A stretch of DNA of 64,000 nt from an uncultured Planctomycetota bacterium (GTDB lineage Bacteria; Planctomycetota; UBA1135; GCA-002686595). The number at the start of each line of letters is the position of its first letter. Positions within the stretch are counted from its first letter, which is position 1. Positions 29,926 through 39,309 of this stretch are shown here, piece after piece. The stretch lies in the NCBI GenBank assembly GCA_903928115.1, contig CAIYPP010000109.1, positions 32,330 through 96,329 on the forward strand, read 5' to 3'. The translations under genes and the position numbers were made by a program. The notes beneath the pieces were generated by a model that worked only from the letters and a program-made list of their open reading frames with translations, had not been told where the DNA came from and made no database searches.

Positions 29926-31812
29926 TCACTCGCCGCGCGCGCGCTGAACGTGGATCGCGAGCAAGGCGACGTCGGGTGGGCGCACGCCCGCGATGCGGGC
30001 GGCCTGACCGAGCGTGCGAGGGCGCAGCGAGGCAAGGCGTGAGCGCGCTTCGTTCGCGAGTCCGCGCAGAGCGTCGTAGTCGAAGTCGCGCGGAATCTCG
30101 ACCTCTTCTTGCCGACGCAAGCGCTCCACCTGCTCGCGCTCCCGCGCGATGTAGCCCGCGTACTTGATCTCGCTCTCCACGGCGGTGCGTTCCTCGAAGG
30201 CGAGCCCGAGCGCCGCAAAGGCCTCACAGCCGGCCTCGACGACCTCCAAGGTGACCTCAGGTCGTCGCAGGACCTCGGACCAAGGCTTGTTCGCATGCGC
30301 CGACGAACGCGACTGGGCGAGCACCGCCAACGCCTGCGAGACCCGGGCCTCACGCGCACGCAGCCGCTCGAGCGCGGCTCCGTCCGCGAGCCCGAGCTCG
30401 TGGGCGAGCGGGACCAAGCGGCGATCCGCGTTGTCCCAGCGCAAGAGGAGGCGATGCTCGGCGCGCGACGTGAACATGCGATAGGGCTCGGTGGGTTGCG
30501 CCACCACGAGGTCATCGATCAAGACGCCGATGTAGGCTTGATCGCGACCTAGAACCAGCGGCGCGCGATCGAGCGCCCAGAACGCCGCGTTCGCGCCCGC
30601 CACCAGACCTTGCGCCGCCGCTTCTTCGTAGCCGGACGTGCCGTTGATCTGCCCGGCGAGGAAGAGCCCGGGGACAGCGCGAGCAGCGAGTGTCCGATCG
30701 AGTTGACTCGGGTTGACGAAGTCGTACTCGACCGCGTACCCCTCGCGAAGGAACACCGCCCGCTCGAGGCCCTCGATCGTGTGCACGAATGCGTGCTGAA
30801 CCTCCGCAGGCAGCGAGGTCGACACACCGTTGATGTAGATCACATCGGTGTCGAGCCCCTCGGGCTCCAAGAAGATCGGATGGCTCTCCTTGTCGGCGAA
30901 GCGCATCACCTTGTCTTCGACGGAGGGGCAGTAGCGCGGCCCGACACCTTGGATGCGGCCCGCGTACATGGGCGCCCGATGGATGTTGGCGCGGATCAGC
31001 TCGTGCGTGCGCGAGTTGGTCTGCGTGAGATGGCACAGCACCTGCGTCAGGCGCGGAAACTGGCGCGGGTCGGTCGCGTGCGAGAACGGCTGGGGCCGAG
31101 CGTCGCCGTGCTCGGGCTTGGTGCGCTCCCAGTCGATCGAGTCGCGCGCGAGCCGGGGCGGGGTGCCGGTCTTGAGACGACCGAGCGTGAGCCCCAGGCG
31201 CACGAGGTCCGCCGAGATGCCCTGCGAAGTCGACTCCCCCACGCGCCCTCCGCTCGACTGGGCCTCGCCCGTGTGCATCACGGCGCGCAGGAAGGTCCCC
31301 GTGGTCACGACCACGGCGTCGGCGCGCAGCTCGCGCCCATCGCCGAGCCGCACACCGCTCACGCACGTCGCAGCGGCACCGTCCGAGAGCAACAAGCCCG
31401 CCACCGTGCTCTCGATCACCTCGATGCTGCCGTGCGCGCGAATCCGCGCGGTGGCGGCCTCGCGATAGCGATGGCGATCCGACTGGCAGCGAGGGCCCTG
31501 CGCCGCGACGCCCTTGGCGGTGCCGAGCATCTTGAATTGAATGCCCGTGGCGTCGGCGAGCTCGCCCATCGCACCGCCGAGTGCGTCGACCTCGCGCACC
31601 AGCTGCCCTTTTCCGAGCCCGCCGATGGCGGGATTGCAGCTCATCTCGCCGATGCGGTCCGCCCGCATCGTCACGAGGGTGACCCGCGCGCCCGCCCGGG
31701 CTGCCGCGAGCGCCGCCTCGATCCCCGCGTGGCCGCCGCCGATCACGGCGACGTGGGCCTCCGACGAGCTGCGTCGGGGGGCACCGTGCGCATGGGTAGC
31801 GGCAGACGACAT
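29926..31812 (-). CDS. mnmG: tRNA uridine 34 carboxymethylaminomethyl synthase subunit MnmG
   Basis: This 628-aa FAD protein acts with MnmE on the wobble uridine U34. It has the dinucleotide motif VIGGGHAGIEAA, the conserved RIGEMSCNPAIGGLGKGQLVRE region and KVMRFADKESHPIFLEPEG. ATG 31812 (MSSAATHAHGAPRR) adds a short N-terminal extension before the FAD motif. It converges on the sugar-transferase gene with 4 bases between stops. Confidence 0.97.
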   Translation of the reverse strand: MSSAATHAHGAPRRSSSEAHVAVIGGGHAGIEAALAAARAGARVTLVTMRADRIGEMSCNPAIGGLGKGQLVREVDALGGAMGELADATGIQFKMLGTAKGVAAQGPRCQSDRHRYREAATARIRAHGSIEVIESTVAGLLLSDGAAATCVSGVRLGDGRELRADAVVVTTGTFLRAVMHTGEAQSSGGRVGESTSQGISADLVRLGLTLGRLKTGTPPRLARDSIDWERTKPEHGDARPQPFSHATDPRQFPRLTQVLCHLTQTNSRTHELIRANIHRAPMYAGRIQGVGPRYCPSVEDKVMRFADKESHPIFLEPEGLDTDVIYINGVSTSLPAEVQHAFVHTIEGLERAVFLREGYAVEYDFVNPSQLDRTLAARAVPGLFLAGQINGTSGYEEAAAQGLVAGANAAFWALDRAPLVLGRDQAYIGVLIDDLVVAQPTEPYRMFTSRAEHRLLLRWDNADRRLVPLAHELGLADGAALERLRAREARVSQALAVLAQSRSSAHANKPWSEVLRRPEVTLEVVEAGCEAFAALGLAFEERTAVESEIKYAGYIAREREQVERLRRQEEVEIPRDFDYDALRGLANEARSRLASLRPRTLGQAARIAGVRPPDVALLAIHVQRARGE

Positions 31813-32208
31813 GGGGCGCAGATTGAACACGAAAAGCGGCTGAGGGGCAGCAGAGGCCGAACGGGAATCGCTTTCCGTGGCTCCCATGGGACCGATGTGG
31901 ATTCTCGACCCACCCTGCGCCGGCGCTGCTCTGCTGGCCGATTCCCCCCGTGCGATGCTCAACCTCATCTTCCGCCACAGGGCACGAATGTCCGCGATCT
32001 ACGGACGTGTCGAGCCCGTGGGCCTCGCGGGCGAGCGCTTCGAGAAAGCACCGGCGATTCGGCGCCCCGCGCCCACCTCGCCCGGCCAAGTCGGCCGCAA
32101 GGGTGCCCTCACCCTCGCCGTGCCCATGCCGAAGCGGATCCGCCGCAAGGCGAGCTGAAGCCACCGCAGCAGAGGAAACTCGCGCCCTCGGGAGGCTAGG
32201 ATGCTCCC
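31813..32208. other. Gene-poor gap between divergent mnmG and HEAT gene
   Basis: This 396-base stretch separates divergent genes and should hold both promoters. A 93-codon plus-strand frame (31877-32158) runs through it, ending in a basic tail (KRIRRKAS), but its composition is unremarkable and it resembles no family I know. I see no tRNA, hairpin terminator or clear -35/-10 pair. Confidence 0.5.
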
Positions 32209-33501
32209 ATGTTGTCCGTGTTGTTGACCGCTGGGCTCACCCTCGGCGCAGCGCTCCCCGCTCCGCAGGGGCAGGTCGGGCGTCAGGCCATCGAAGACCT
32301 GCTCGAGCGCGCCCGCGCGGCGCGCGCCGAGTCCCAAAAGCGCCTCGCGGGAGACGTGGAAGCGCTCGCCAAGGAGATCGAGGCGGGCCCCAATCCGCGT
32401 GAGCTTGCGGCCAAGGTGGAGCGACTCATCGCGCTCGGCGAAGAGGCGACGCCCCTCTTGGTCCGGCAGATCGACCCCGGCTCGCCGGGCACGGACAAGG
32501 AGCGGCTGCGCGCGCTCCAGTTCGCGACCGCGCTCTCGCGGATGGACACGACGGCGGTGACGTCGGAGCTCTTGGAGGTCCTGCGCGGCGGCACACCCGA
32601 CGGACGACGCAACGCTTTGCGTGCGCTCGCTACGACCCGCGAAGTCGCGCGCGTTCGTCCCGAGATCGAGGCGGTGTTCCGCGCGGCCGACGGCACGACC
32701 AAGCAGGCGGCACTCCGCGCGCTGCTCGCCTTCGGAGGCCCTGAAAACGACGTGCTCCTGACGCAGCTGCTCGGCAGCGGCGATGACTCGCTGATCGGCA
32801 TGGCTCTCGACGGCCTTGCAGACCAGCGCGCCGCGGGCGCGATCGACGCCGTCCGCAAGCTCTTGAACCAACCGGGCTCCGCGCCGCGCCACGCGCAGGC
32901 GTTGCTGAAGTACTTCCACGCCGTGCGAGAGAGTGCCGATGCGTCGGACGCCCTCGCGTTCGTCCGCCTTGCGCAGTCGGGCTCGCTGCAGCTCTCCACG
33001 CGCGTCGCGATCGTCGATGGGCTCGCACTTCTCGGTCCCTCGCTCAACTTGGAGCTCAAGAAGGCGATGGAGCCCCTCGTCACCTCGAGCGATCGCCAGC
33101 TCAAGGAGTCGTCCCAAGTGCTCCTAGCTCGCCTCGGCGACAAGAGCACGCGCAAGGAGCTGCTCAAGGAGTACGACGACCTCGTCTCGAAGAACGAACG
33201 CTGGGCCGACGCGTACGTACGGCGCGGCGACATGTACGCACGCCTTGGCGATGACGACGAGGCCATCCGTGACTATCGACAGTCGCTGTCGGTCGGCAAG
33301 GACGACCCCACTCTGCCGCAGGACGAGGTGTCGGAGAAGCTCGCTCGGTGCTACGTGCGCAAGGGCAAGCTGAAGGACGCGGCGGACATCCTCAACCGCG
33401 CGCCGATCTCGCTCAAGCGGCTCGGCGAGCTCGCAGAGGACCCCGAGTTCGCGCCGCTGCGCAACTCGAAGTTCGCCAAGGACGCGTTCGGGCTCAAGTG
33501 A
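32209..33501 (+). CDS. Exported HEAT/TPR-repeat protein
   Basis: This 430-aa protein has a Sec-type signal (MLSVLLTAGLTLGAALPAPQG). A helical segment comes first, then HEAT-like repeats (about residues 65-310) and about two TPR units near 318-400 (DAYVRRGDMYARLGDDDEAIRDYRQSL). ATG 32209 has a purine-rich site (GGAGGCTAGG) just upstream. Likely a periplasmic scaffold; no enzyme motif is present. The radical SAM gene starts 16 bases after it. Confidence 0.78.
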   Translation: MLSVLLTAGLTLGAALPAPQGQVGRQAIEDLLERARAARAESQKRLAGDVEALAKEIEAGPNPRELAAKVERLIALGEEATPLLVRQIDPGSPGTDKERLRALQFATALSRMDTTAVTSELLEVLRGGTPDGRRNALRALATTREVARVRPEIEAVFRAADGTTKQAALRALLAFGGPENDVLLTQLLGSGDDSLIGMALDGLADQRAAGAIDAVRKLLNQPGSAPRHAQALLKYFHAVRESADASDALAFVRLAQSGSLQLSTRVAIVDGLALLGPSLNLELKKAMEPLVTSSDRQLKESSQVLLARLGDKSTRKELLKEYDDLVSKNERWADAYVRRGDMYARLGDDDEAIRDYRQSLSVGKDDPTLPQDEVSEKLARCYVRKGKLKDAADILNRAPISLKRLGELAEDPEFAPLRNSKFAKDAFGLK

Positions 33502-33517
33502 GCCGCGGCGCCGCGCG

Positions 33518-34366
33518 TTGAAGCTCTCGATCGGCGATCACGACCGCGACAAGGCCGGGCTGCGCTACGTGTACCCCGTCGTGTCGCGACGCGCCCAAGG
33601 CGTGTCGATCGGCATCAACCTGAACCCGAACAACGCCTGCAACTGGCGCTGCGTGTACTGTCAGGTGCCGGGGCTTGTGCGCGGCGCGGCGCCCGAGCTC
33701 GACCTCGAGTTGCTCGAAGCCGAGCTCGGCTCCCTGCTCGATGGCGCGACGACACGCGAATGGATGGAGCGTCACGTCCCCGAGGGCTCGCGCCGCTTGA
33801 ACGATGTGGCGCTCTCTGGAAACGGTGAGCCGACGTCCAGCGAGCAACTCGAAGACGCGCTCGGAGTCGTCGAGCGAGTGCTCGCCGCGCGCGGGCTCCT
33901 CCGACAGCTCCGCGTCATCCTGATCACCAACGGGTCTCTCGCGCTCCAGCTCCGCGTGCAGTCGGCGCTTCGCAAGCTCGCCGCAATCGGCGGAGAGGCG
34001 TGGTTCAAAGTGGACGCAGCTACGAACGAGGCGCGCCGTCGCATGAACGACACGCGCATGGACGAGGAGCGGGCTCTGGAGTCGCTCGTCGCGTGCGCCC
34101 AGATCGTTCCGACCTTCGTGCAGACCATGGCGCTCGACTTCCACGGCCCGACGCTCGCAGACGACGAGGAGCACGCCTACGTCCGAATGCTACTCGCGGC
34201 GGCCGAGCGGGGCGCCAAGCTGCGCGGCGTCTTGCTGTACGGCTACGCTCGAGCGTCACATCAACCGGAAGCACCCGAGCTGCGCGCGCTTCCGCCCGAG
34301 GTGCTCGACGCTCTCGGGCAGCGCATCGCCGCGGCGACCGGACTCTCCGTCCGCGTCGCGCACTGA
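33518..34366 (+). CDS. Radical SAM protein
   Basis: This 282-aa protein has the 4Fe-4S cluster motif C41-N-W-R-C45-V-Y-C48 after GINLNPNNA, followed by a SAM-binding G-N-G-E-P motif (ALSGNGEPTSS) and LITNGSLA. It belongs to the radical SAM superfamily, in the group with the N-P-N-N-x-C-N-x-x-C-x-Y-C start seen in wyosine/NrdG-like enzymes. Its specific reaction is unknown. The start is TTG 33518, giving MKLSIGDHDR, the natural N-terminus; no ATG is suitable. Confidence 0.86.
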   Translation: MKLSIGDHDRDKAGLRYVYPVVSRRAQGVSIGINLNPNNACNWRCVYCQVPGLVRGAAPELDLELLEAELGSLLDGATTREWMERHVPEGSRRLNDVALSGNGEPTSSEQLEDALGVVERVLAARGLLRQLRVILITNGSLALQLRVQSALRKLAAIGGEAWFKVDAATNEARRRMNDTRMDEERALESLVACAQIVPTFVQTMALDFHGPTLADDEEHAYVRMLLAAAERGAKLRGVLLYGYARASHQPEAPELRALPPEVLDALGQRIAAATGLSVRVAH

Positions 34367-34381
34367 ACTCGGAACCGACTG

Positions 34382-35437
34382 CTACTGGCGAGCTCCGGCC
34401 TGATAGGTGCCGCTGCGCGCCTCGTCGACGCTTCCGTCGGCGTTCCAGTACTTCCACTCGCCGCTCGCGAGGTCGTCGACGTACGCGCCTTCACTCTGCG
34501 GTGCGCCGTTCTCGTGGTACGTCTTCCAGACGCCCTGCTTCTTCCCCGCGACGTAGCGGCCCTGCTTGCGCGGGCGTCCATCGGGATGGTTCTCGAGCCA
34601 CTCTCCGTCGGGGACGCCGACGGCAAAGCTGCCGCGCTGGAGCAAGACTCCGCTCTCGGAGTACGCCACCCACTCGCCTTCGGGACGGTCCGCCTTGTGG
34701 GAGCCCTCGGTGCGGAGCGCTCCATTCTTGTGCCAAGCCTTCGCAGGGCCTTCCTTCAGACCGTCGGCCCACTGCGCCTCCTCCGCGGGCGTCCCATCCT
34801 CGTACCAGCCCTTCCAGAGGCCTTGGAACTTGCCGGCACGGTACTCGCCCTCGGTCTGCACCTGACCGTTCTTGTGCCACGTCGTGAAGCGACCCTCTTC
34901 CTTGCCCGCGACGAAATCGCCCTCGCGAGCCTTTTGACCGCCGTCGTGCCACTCCGTCCAGCGTCCGGTGCGCAGCCCCGCTTCGTAGCTGCCTTCGTCG
35001 AGCTTGTCGCCGCTTGGATAGAAGCACACCCAGCGTCCGGTCTCCTTGTCGCCGACAAACTCACCTTCGGTGAAGAGCCGCCCGTTCTGGTGGCGGAAGG
35101 CACTCGTGCCGACGCGCTTGCCCGCAGCGAACGAGAGCTCGCCCTTGATCGAACCGTCGGGCCAGTAGAGCTTCCACGGACCGTCCTTCAGACCGTCCTT
35201 GTACGCGCCCTCTGCCTGCAGCGGTCCCTCGGCGTACCACTCGCGCCAGGTGCCCTGTCGCAGTCCGTCGACCTCACTGCCCTGCTCGGCCTTCTGCGTC
35301 CGGGTCTCGTCGTAGAAGCGAGTCTTCTGCACGGGTCCGCGCGGAGCCGTGCTGGCCACGGGAGCGGGGGCCGGAGCGGGTTCTTCGCCGCAGGCGGCGA
35401 GCAACAGCGATGCCGAGAGGAACGCGAGGAGGCGCAT
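34382..35437 (-). CDS. MORN-repeat lipoprotein (YwqK-like)
   Basis: This 351-aa protein has a lipoprotein signal (MRLLAFLSASLLLAAC, lipobox L-A-A-C16) and a Pro/Ala linker, then about 12 MORN-type repeats of about 23 residues (pattern G-x-W-x-x-W-Y/H-x-x-G-x-x-x-x-E-G-x-Y/F). MORN repeats form extended beta-hairpin ribbons. It is paralogous to the lipoprotein at 55.9 kb. Function unknown; surface or periplasmic binding is likely. Confidence 0.85.
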   Translation of the reverse strand: MRLLAFLSASLLLAACGEEPAPAPAPVASTAPRGPVQKTRFYDETRTQKAEQGSEVDGLRQGTWREWYAEGPLQAEGAYKDGLKDGPWKLYWPDGSIKGELSFAAGKRVGTSAFRHQNGRLFTEGEFVGDKETGRWVCFYPSGDKLDEGSYEAGLRTGRWTEWHDGGQKAREGDFVAGKEEGRFTTWHKNGQVQTEGEYRAGKFQGLWKGWYEDGTPAEEAQWADGLKEGPAKAWHKNGALRTEGSHKADRPEGEWVAYSESGVLLQRGSFAVGVPDGEWLENHPDGRPRKQGRYVAGKKQGVWKTYHENGAPQSEGAYVDDLASGEWKYWNADGSVDEARSGTYQAGARQ

Positions 35438-35486
35438 GGCGCAATCCTACCCCGCCCCCACAGCCCACTTCACGCCCGTGCCGAAG

Positions 35487-37865
35487 CTACGGGCACGTAT
35501 CGTTCCCGACGCCCGGAGTTCCATGGTCGCCGTTGGTTGTGCTGATCACACTGCTCGCGGCACACCACGCATTGCCGCTGTCGTTGGCCGCGGCCGACAG
35601 TACGCCGGCTCGCAGTGAGAGCGACGAGCCCGTCACATCGGGCCACAGGAACCCGTTGTCGTACTGGATGCGGTCGACCTCGATGTTCCCGGGTGCAACG
35701 AGCACGACTTCGTCGTCCGCGTTGTCGAGCTTGAAGAGGCTCCAGTCCCAGTCGTAGCCCACCGAAATGCCGCCGTTGGTGAGGCTGTCGCCGTTCGCCC
35801 CGAGCACGAGGTAGCGACCCGACGGGAGGAACACTCCGTTGCCGCCGTTTTGGATCACGATCGAGTCCGTGCCGTTGTCGCGCAGCGTCCAGCCCTCGAT
35901 GTTCACGATCGACGTGCTCGCATTGTACAGCTCGATCCACTCCCCGGCGGAGTCCGCGACCGCCGCGGGGTCCTTCATGACCTCGGTGATCACGACCATG
36001 CCCGGGCCGGGCGGGCCCGGCAGCGGACAGAACTGAACCTCGAGCGCGGACGAGAGGCCCACGTTGCTCCCGTCGGCGACGAACGGGTCGCGGAACCAGA
36101 ACTGGTAACAGCGGACGGTGCCCGCCAGCGAGGAGTCGATGGGGATCGGGTAGGTCACGGAGCCCAAGTTGTTCGTCGTGCTCACGCCCATGCGCTTCAC
36201 CGGCGTGCGCACCCACAGCGTGCCGCCCGCGAAGGGCTTCTGATCCCGGGCGAACCCGTAGAACAGGATCGTCGACTTCAGCGGCATCGCGTTCTGGAGC
36301 GTGATCGAGAAGTCGTTGGTGTCGACGCTCGGCGTCCCTGACCAAGCCACCGTCGGCAGCGTCCCGTTGCTCGTGAGCTTCCCCGCTCCGTAGGGCACGG
36401 GCGGTGGGCAGTTCCCGATGCCGTTGTCGTTCTCCTCCCACGGCGTCCCGAGGTCACCGGCGGCCCACGCCGACTGCGCGGGAGCAAAGTTGTTGGAGAG
36501 TGGCGGGCTGCCCGGGGAGATGCGCTCGGCGCTGACGCCTGCGGTTGCGGCCACGGCGCCGCTCCCCCACGTGAATGTCTCGATCGGTGTGCCCGTCGAG
36601 CTCTTCATCGCAAGCGAACCGGAGCCATTGGCGAGCCCGAACTGCTGCCACGGCGCTCCGATTCCGAGGAAGTACCCGCCGTTGCGCGACTGCCGACCGT
36701 CGAGGCCGACCACGAAGCGACCGCCCGCAGCGAGCACGATCTGACTCGCGACTCGGAACGACTGCGTGCCCGACGTGAACTCGAGCCCGCCGAGGTTGAG
36801 CGTGCTGGCCGAGAAATTGACCAGCTCGAACCACTCTGCATCTGCGTCCGCAAACGCGAGCGGATCGACGAGCACTTCGTTGAACGCAATCTGTCCCGGT
36901 CCCGCACGCGTCCCCGGCTGCTCGAAGGTGGCGAACTGAACCACCTCGGGATGCGCCGGGCTGCTCGCGGAGAACTGGCTGCCGCTCGAGCGAAGCACGA
37001 TGTGACCCGAGATCCCGTTGAAACCGCCCGGATCCCCTCCGAGCGTGGCGTTCTGCGTCTCGCCGTCCGTCGTGCACCACTGCACGCGAGTCGCGCTCGC
37101 CGTGCTCCAGTTGTCGACGACGGACTCCGCAGGGTGCCCGTAGGAGTTGTCGTGACCCGCGGAGTGGATCACGAGGCTGGGGCTGAGGTTCGCAACGACC
37201 GTGCTCGAGGAGCTCGAAGGCGAGCCGTGGTGCGAGCTGATCGCGACCTCGACCTGCCCGATCCACGCGGACACCGGCCCCTCGACGTTGGGCGTGCTGA
37301 GTCCGCCCGAAGTGAGGTCGCCTGCCACGTACAGATCGAAGTCGCCGTAGCGCAGCACCATGCCGAGCGAGTGCGCGTTCTCCTCTCCGCTGACGTTGAC
37401 GCTGCCCGTGGGGTGCACGCCGTCGCGCGAGACGAAGGTCAACGAGCAGCCGCCTCCGAGGTCGAGCACCTGACCTTGCGTCGCGATGGCCCGCTTGCCG
37501 CTGACCGCGTTCAGGTAGCTCGTGACGAATCCGTTGGACGGCCGATTCGTATCTCCGCGATCGAAGGCGGCGACGAGTGGCTTGTAGGGCGAGTTGTGGA
37601 CCTCGGTGAGGCCGCCAAAGTGGTCCGTGTGCCAGTGCGTCATCACGGAGTAGTCGAGGCCGGTGACGCCGATCGACTGCAGGTAGGGCCGCACGATCGC
37701 GGTTCCATCACCCGGATTGCCGCCGTCGATCAAGAGGCGCTGCCCCGACGGGCTCTTCACGAACACGGAGAGCCCTTGGTCCACGTTGATCACGTGGACC
37801 TCCAGCTGCTGCGACCACACGGGAGCGCAGACGAGGAACAGAGAGAGCCAGCGGAGTCCAGCCAT
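35487..37865 (-). CDS. Secreted metallo-beta-lactamase fold protein with lamin-tail and Cys-type beta domains
   Basis: This 792-aa protein has a signal peptide (MAGLRWLSLFLVCAPVWSQQ). Residues about 20-290 form a ComEC-like metallo-beta-lactamase domain, with the metal motif T-H77-W-H79-T-D81-H82 and later Asp/His ligand regions (AGDLTSGG, SSHHGSP). Residues about 325-480 form a first lamin-tail domain (EVLVDPLAF then AEWFELVNFS). Residues about 486-613 form the beta domain shared with two other secreted proteins of the window. A second lamin-tail domain (about 622-792) ends the protein. It may act on an extracellular substrate such as nucleic acid; this is inferred from ComEC-like and lamin-tail pairings. 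Confidence 0.82.
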   Translation of the reverse strand: MAGLRWLSLFLVCAPVWSQQLEVHVINVDQGLSVFVKSPSGQRLLIDGGNPGDGTAIVRPYLQSIGVTGLDYSVMTHWHTDHFGGLTEVHNSPYKPLVAAFDRGDTNRPSNGFVTSYLNAVSGKRAIATQGQVLDLGGGCSLTFVSRDGVHPTGSVNVSGEENAHSLGMVLRYGDFDLYVAGDLTSGGLSTPNVEGPVSAWIGQVEVAISSHHGSPSSSSSTVVANLSPSLVIHSAGHDNSYGHPAESVVDNWSTASATRVQWCTTDGETQNATLGGDPGGFNGISGHIVLRSSGSQFSASSPAHPEVVQFATFEQPGTRAGPGQIAFNEVLVDPLAFADADAEWFELVNFSASTLNLGGLEFTSGTQSFRVASQIVLAAGGRFVVGLDGRQSRNGGYFLGIGAPWQQFGLANGSGSLAMKSSTGTPIETFTWGSGAVAATAGVSAERISPGSPPLSNNFAPAQSAWAAGDLGTPWEENDNGIGNCPPPVPYGAGKLTSNGTLPTVAWSGTPSVDTNDFSITLQNAMPLKSTILFYGFARDQKPFAGGTLWVRTPVKRMGVSTTNNLGSVTYPIPIDSSLAGTVRCYQFWFRDPFVADGSNVGLSSALEVQFCPLPGPPGPGMVVITEVMKDPAAVADSAGEWIELYNASTSIVNIEGWTLRDNGTDSIVIQNGGNGVFLPSGRYLVLGANGDSLTNGGISVGYDWDWSLFKLDNADDEVVLVAPGNIEVDRIQYDNGFLWPDVTGSSLSLRAGVLSAAANDSGNAWCAASSVISTTNGDHGTPGVGNDTCP

Positions 37866-38030
37866 CGTGAGAGCGGGCGCGGCGGGTGCGCCCCCATCCT
37901 TCTGAGCCTACTCGAAGCGCTCGCCCTTCGCGCGGGTACGCAGGCCCTCCCGCGGCGGCCCCCCGCCGCACGTGGAAGGAAATTCCATTTGGGGTGTCGG
38001 GAAGAAGTTTCTCGGCTAGCATGAACTTCC

Positions 38031-38717
38031 ATGGGAACCACGCGGCCCCTGCTCGCGATCGGAGCGTTGCTCGGCGTCACCTTCGGCGTCGTTGCCGCGG
38101 GCCTCGCCCCTCGCAGCGCCGAGGCCGCGGACGCTGCGCGACCGCAGGGCGCGGAAGTGCCTCGGTTGGAAAGTTCTTCCACGAGTTCCCCGGCCAGCTT
38201 TCTCGCGGCGGAGACCTCGTTCGACGAGCGCGGTGAGGCCGCCTCGCCGAACGCGCGCGCCGCACTCCCGCTCTCGCCTCCCCCGGACGGCCTCGAAGAC
38301 GGCGAGCGATTGCGGCAACCTGCGGGGGACTACAGCTGGAAGTATGCCGGAGCCAGCGAGGAGCGGCTCAAGCGCGCACTCGCATCTCTGGAGCACGATC
38401 AGTCCCTCCGCGCCGAGGTGATCGCCCACGGCCGCATCGCGCGCGGGCGCTCGCGCGAGCTCCCTCTGCAGGGCTCCAGCCCGAGCGAGGTCCTCCGCCC
38501 GCTGCACCGTGAGGGCGTCCTCCTCGTAGCCTTCGCCGTGCCGTCGGGCGCTGCCGTTGAGGAGAACAACGTCCCTCCGGGAACGACGGCCTTGCGTGTC
38601 GTCGAGATCGTGTGCGCGGACGAAATCGCTCTCGCAGAGCAGTCCGTCGAAGTCGACTGGCTGCGGAGCGCGCTCGCGGGGGGCCTCACGCCCCTCGCCG
38701 TCAGCAACGCGCGCTAG
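38031..38717 (+). CDS. Exported protein of unknown function
   Basis: This 228-aa protein has a signal-like N-terminus (MGTTRPLLAIGALLGVTFGVVAAGLAPRSA, in pieces) followed by a disordered Ser/Pro/Ala-rich linker (about residues 35-95) and a small globular domain (about 98-228). I recognise no motif. Composition matches its neighbours, so it is probably a genuine gene. Divergent from the metallo-beta-lactamase gene with a 165-base gap. Confidence 0.6.
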   Translation: MGTTRPLLAIGALLGVTFGVVAAGLAPRSAEAADAARPQGAEVPRLESSSTSSPASFLAAETSFDERGEAASPNARAALPLSPPPDGLEDGERLRQPAGDYSWKYAGASEERLKRALASLEHDQSLRAEVIAHGRIARGRSRELPLQGSSPSEVLRPLHREGVLLVAFAVPSGAAVEENNVPPGTTALRVVEIVCADEIALAEQSVEVDWLRSALAGGLTPLAVSNAR

Positions 38718-38741
38718 GAACGCACGCGCCCAGCGAGACGG

Positions 38742-39236
38742 CTAGTGGTGATGACCGCCGGCGCCGTGGGCGTGGCCGTGTTCGAGTTCCTCCGCGGTGG
38801 CGTCGCGCACGCCGCAGATCGTGATCTCGAACTCCAGCGGCACGCCGGCCAGCGGGTGATTTTCGTCGACCGTGACCTGCTTCTCATCCACCGCGAGAAT
38901 CACCGCGCCGAGCACGCGGCCATCGGGCATGCGCCGGTTCATGCGCATGCCGGGCGCGAGCTCCTGCCCTGCTTGGAACATGCTCCGGTCGAGCTTGCGG
39001 ATCAGGTCCTCGCGACGCGCTCCATAGCCCTGCTCCGCCGTTAGCGACAGCTGAACGTAGTCGTTCTTCACCTTGCCCTCGAGCCCCTTCTCGACCGAGG
39101 GCAGGAGCGTGCCCTTCCCATGGAGGTAGGCGAGCGGCTTGCCGCCTTTGCGGTTGGTGTCGATCACCTGACCGTTGGGGCCCTTGAGCGTGTAGTAGAT
39201 GCCGACGACTTTTCCGGCTGCGACAGGCTGGGACAT
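38742..39236 (-). CDS. slyD: FKBP-type peptidyl-prolyl isomerase, SlyD-like
   Basis: This 164-aa protein has the SlyD layout: an FKBP core (KVVGIYYTLKGPNGQVIDT, YLHGKGTLLPSVEKGLEGK), an inserted chaperone flap, the ENHPLAGVPLEFEITI segment and a His-rich C-terminal tail (HGHAHGAGGHHH). Such tails bind nickel in SlyD. ATG 39236 (MSQPVAAGKVVG) is chosen as the natural start. It is a folding catalyst and possible metallochaperone. Confidence 0.92.
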   Translation of the reverse strand: MSQPVAAGKVVGIYYTLKGPNGQVIDTNRKGGKPLAYLHGKGTLLPSVEKGLEGKVKNDYVQLSLTAEQGYGARREDLIRKLDRSMFQAGQELAPGMRMNRRMPDGRVLGAVILAVDEKQVTVDENHPLAGVPLEFEITICGVRDATAEELEHGHAHGAGGHHH

Positions 39237-39309
39237 GGGAGTGCTTCTTCGAGAGACGGGAACGGAGACGGAAGTGTACGCGCTGAGAAGGAGAAGGCGA
39301 GGCGACGCA

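Noticed and set aside
31877..32158. A 93-codon plus-strand frame in the mnmG gap
   Set aside because: It has no recognisable motif and no clear ribosome site, and could be chance in GC-rich DNA. I report the gap but not the gene.
31813..32208. tRNA or small RNA genes in the longer gaps (31813-32208, 52727-53056, 37866-38030)
   Set aside because: I looked for cloverleaf-like patterns and CCA-type ends and saw none. The only structured element found is the terminator in the second gap.
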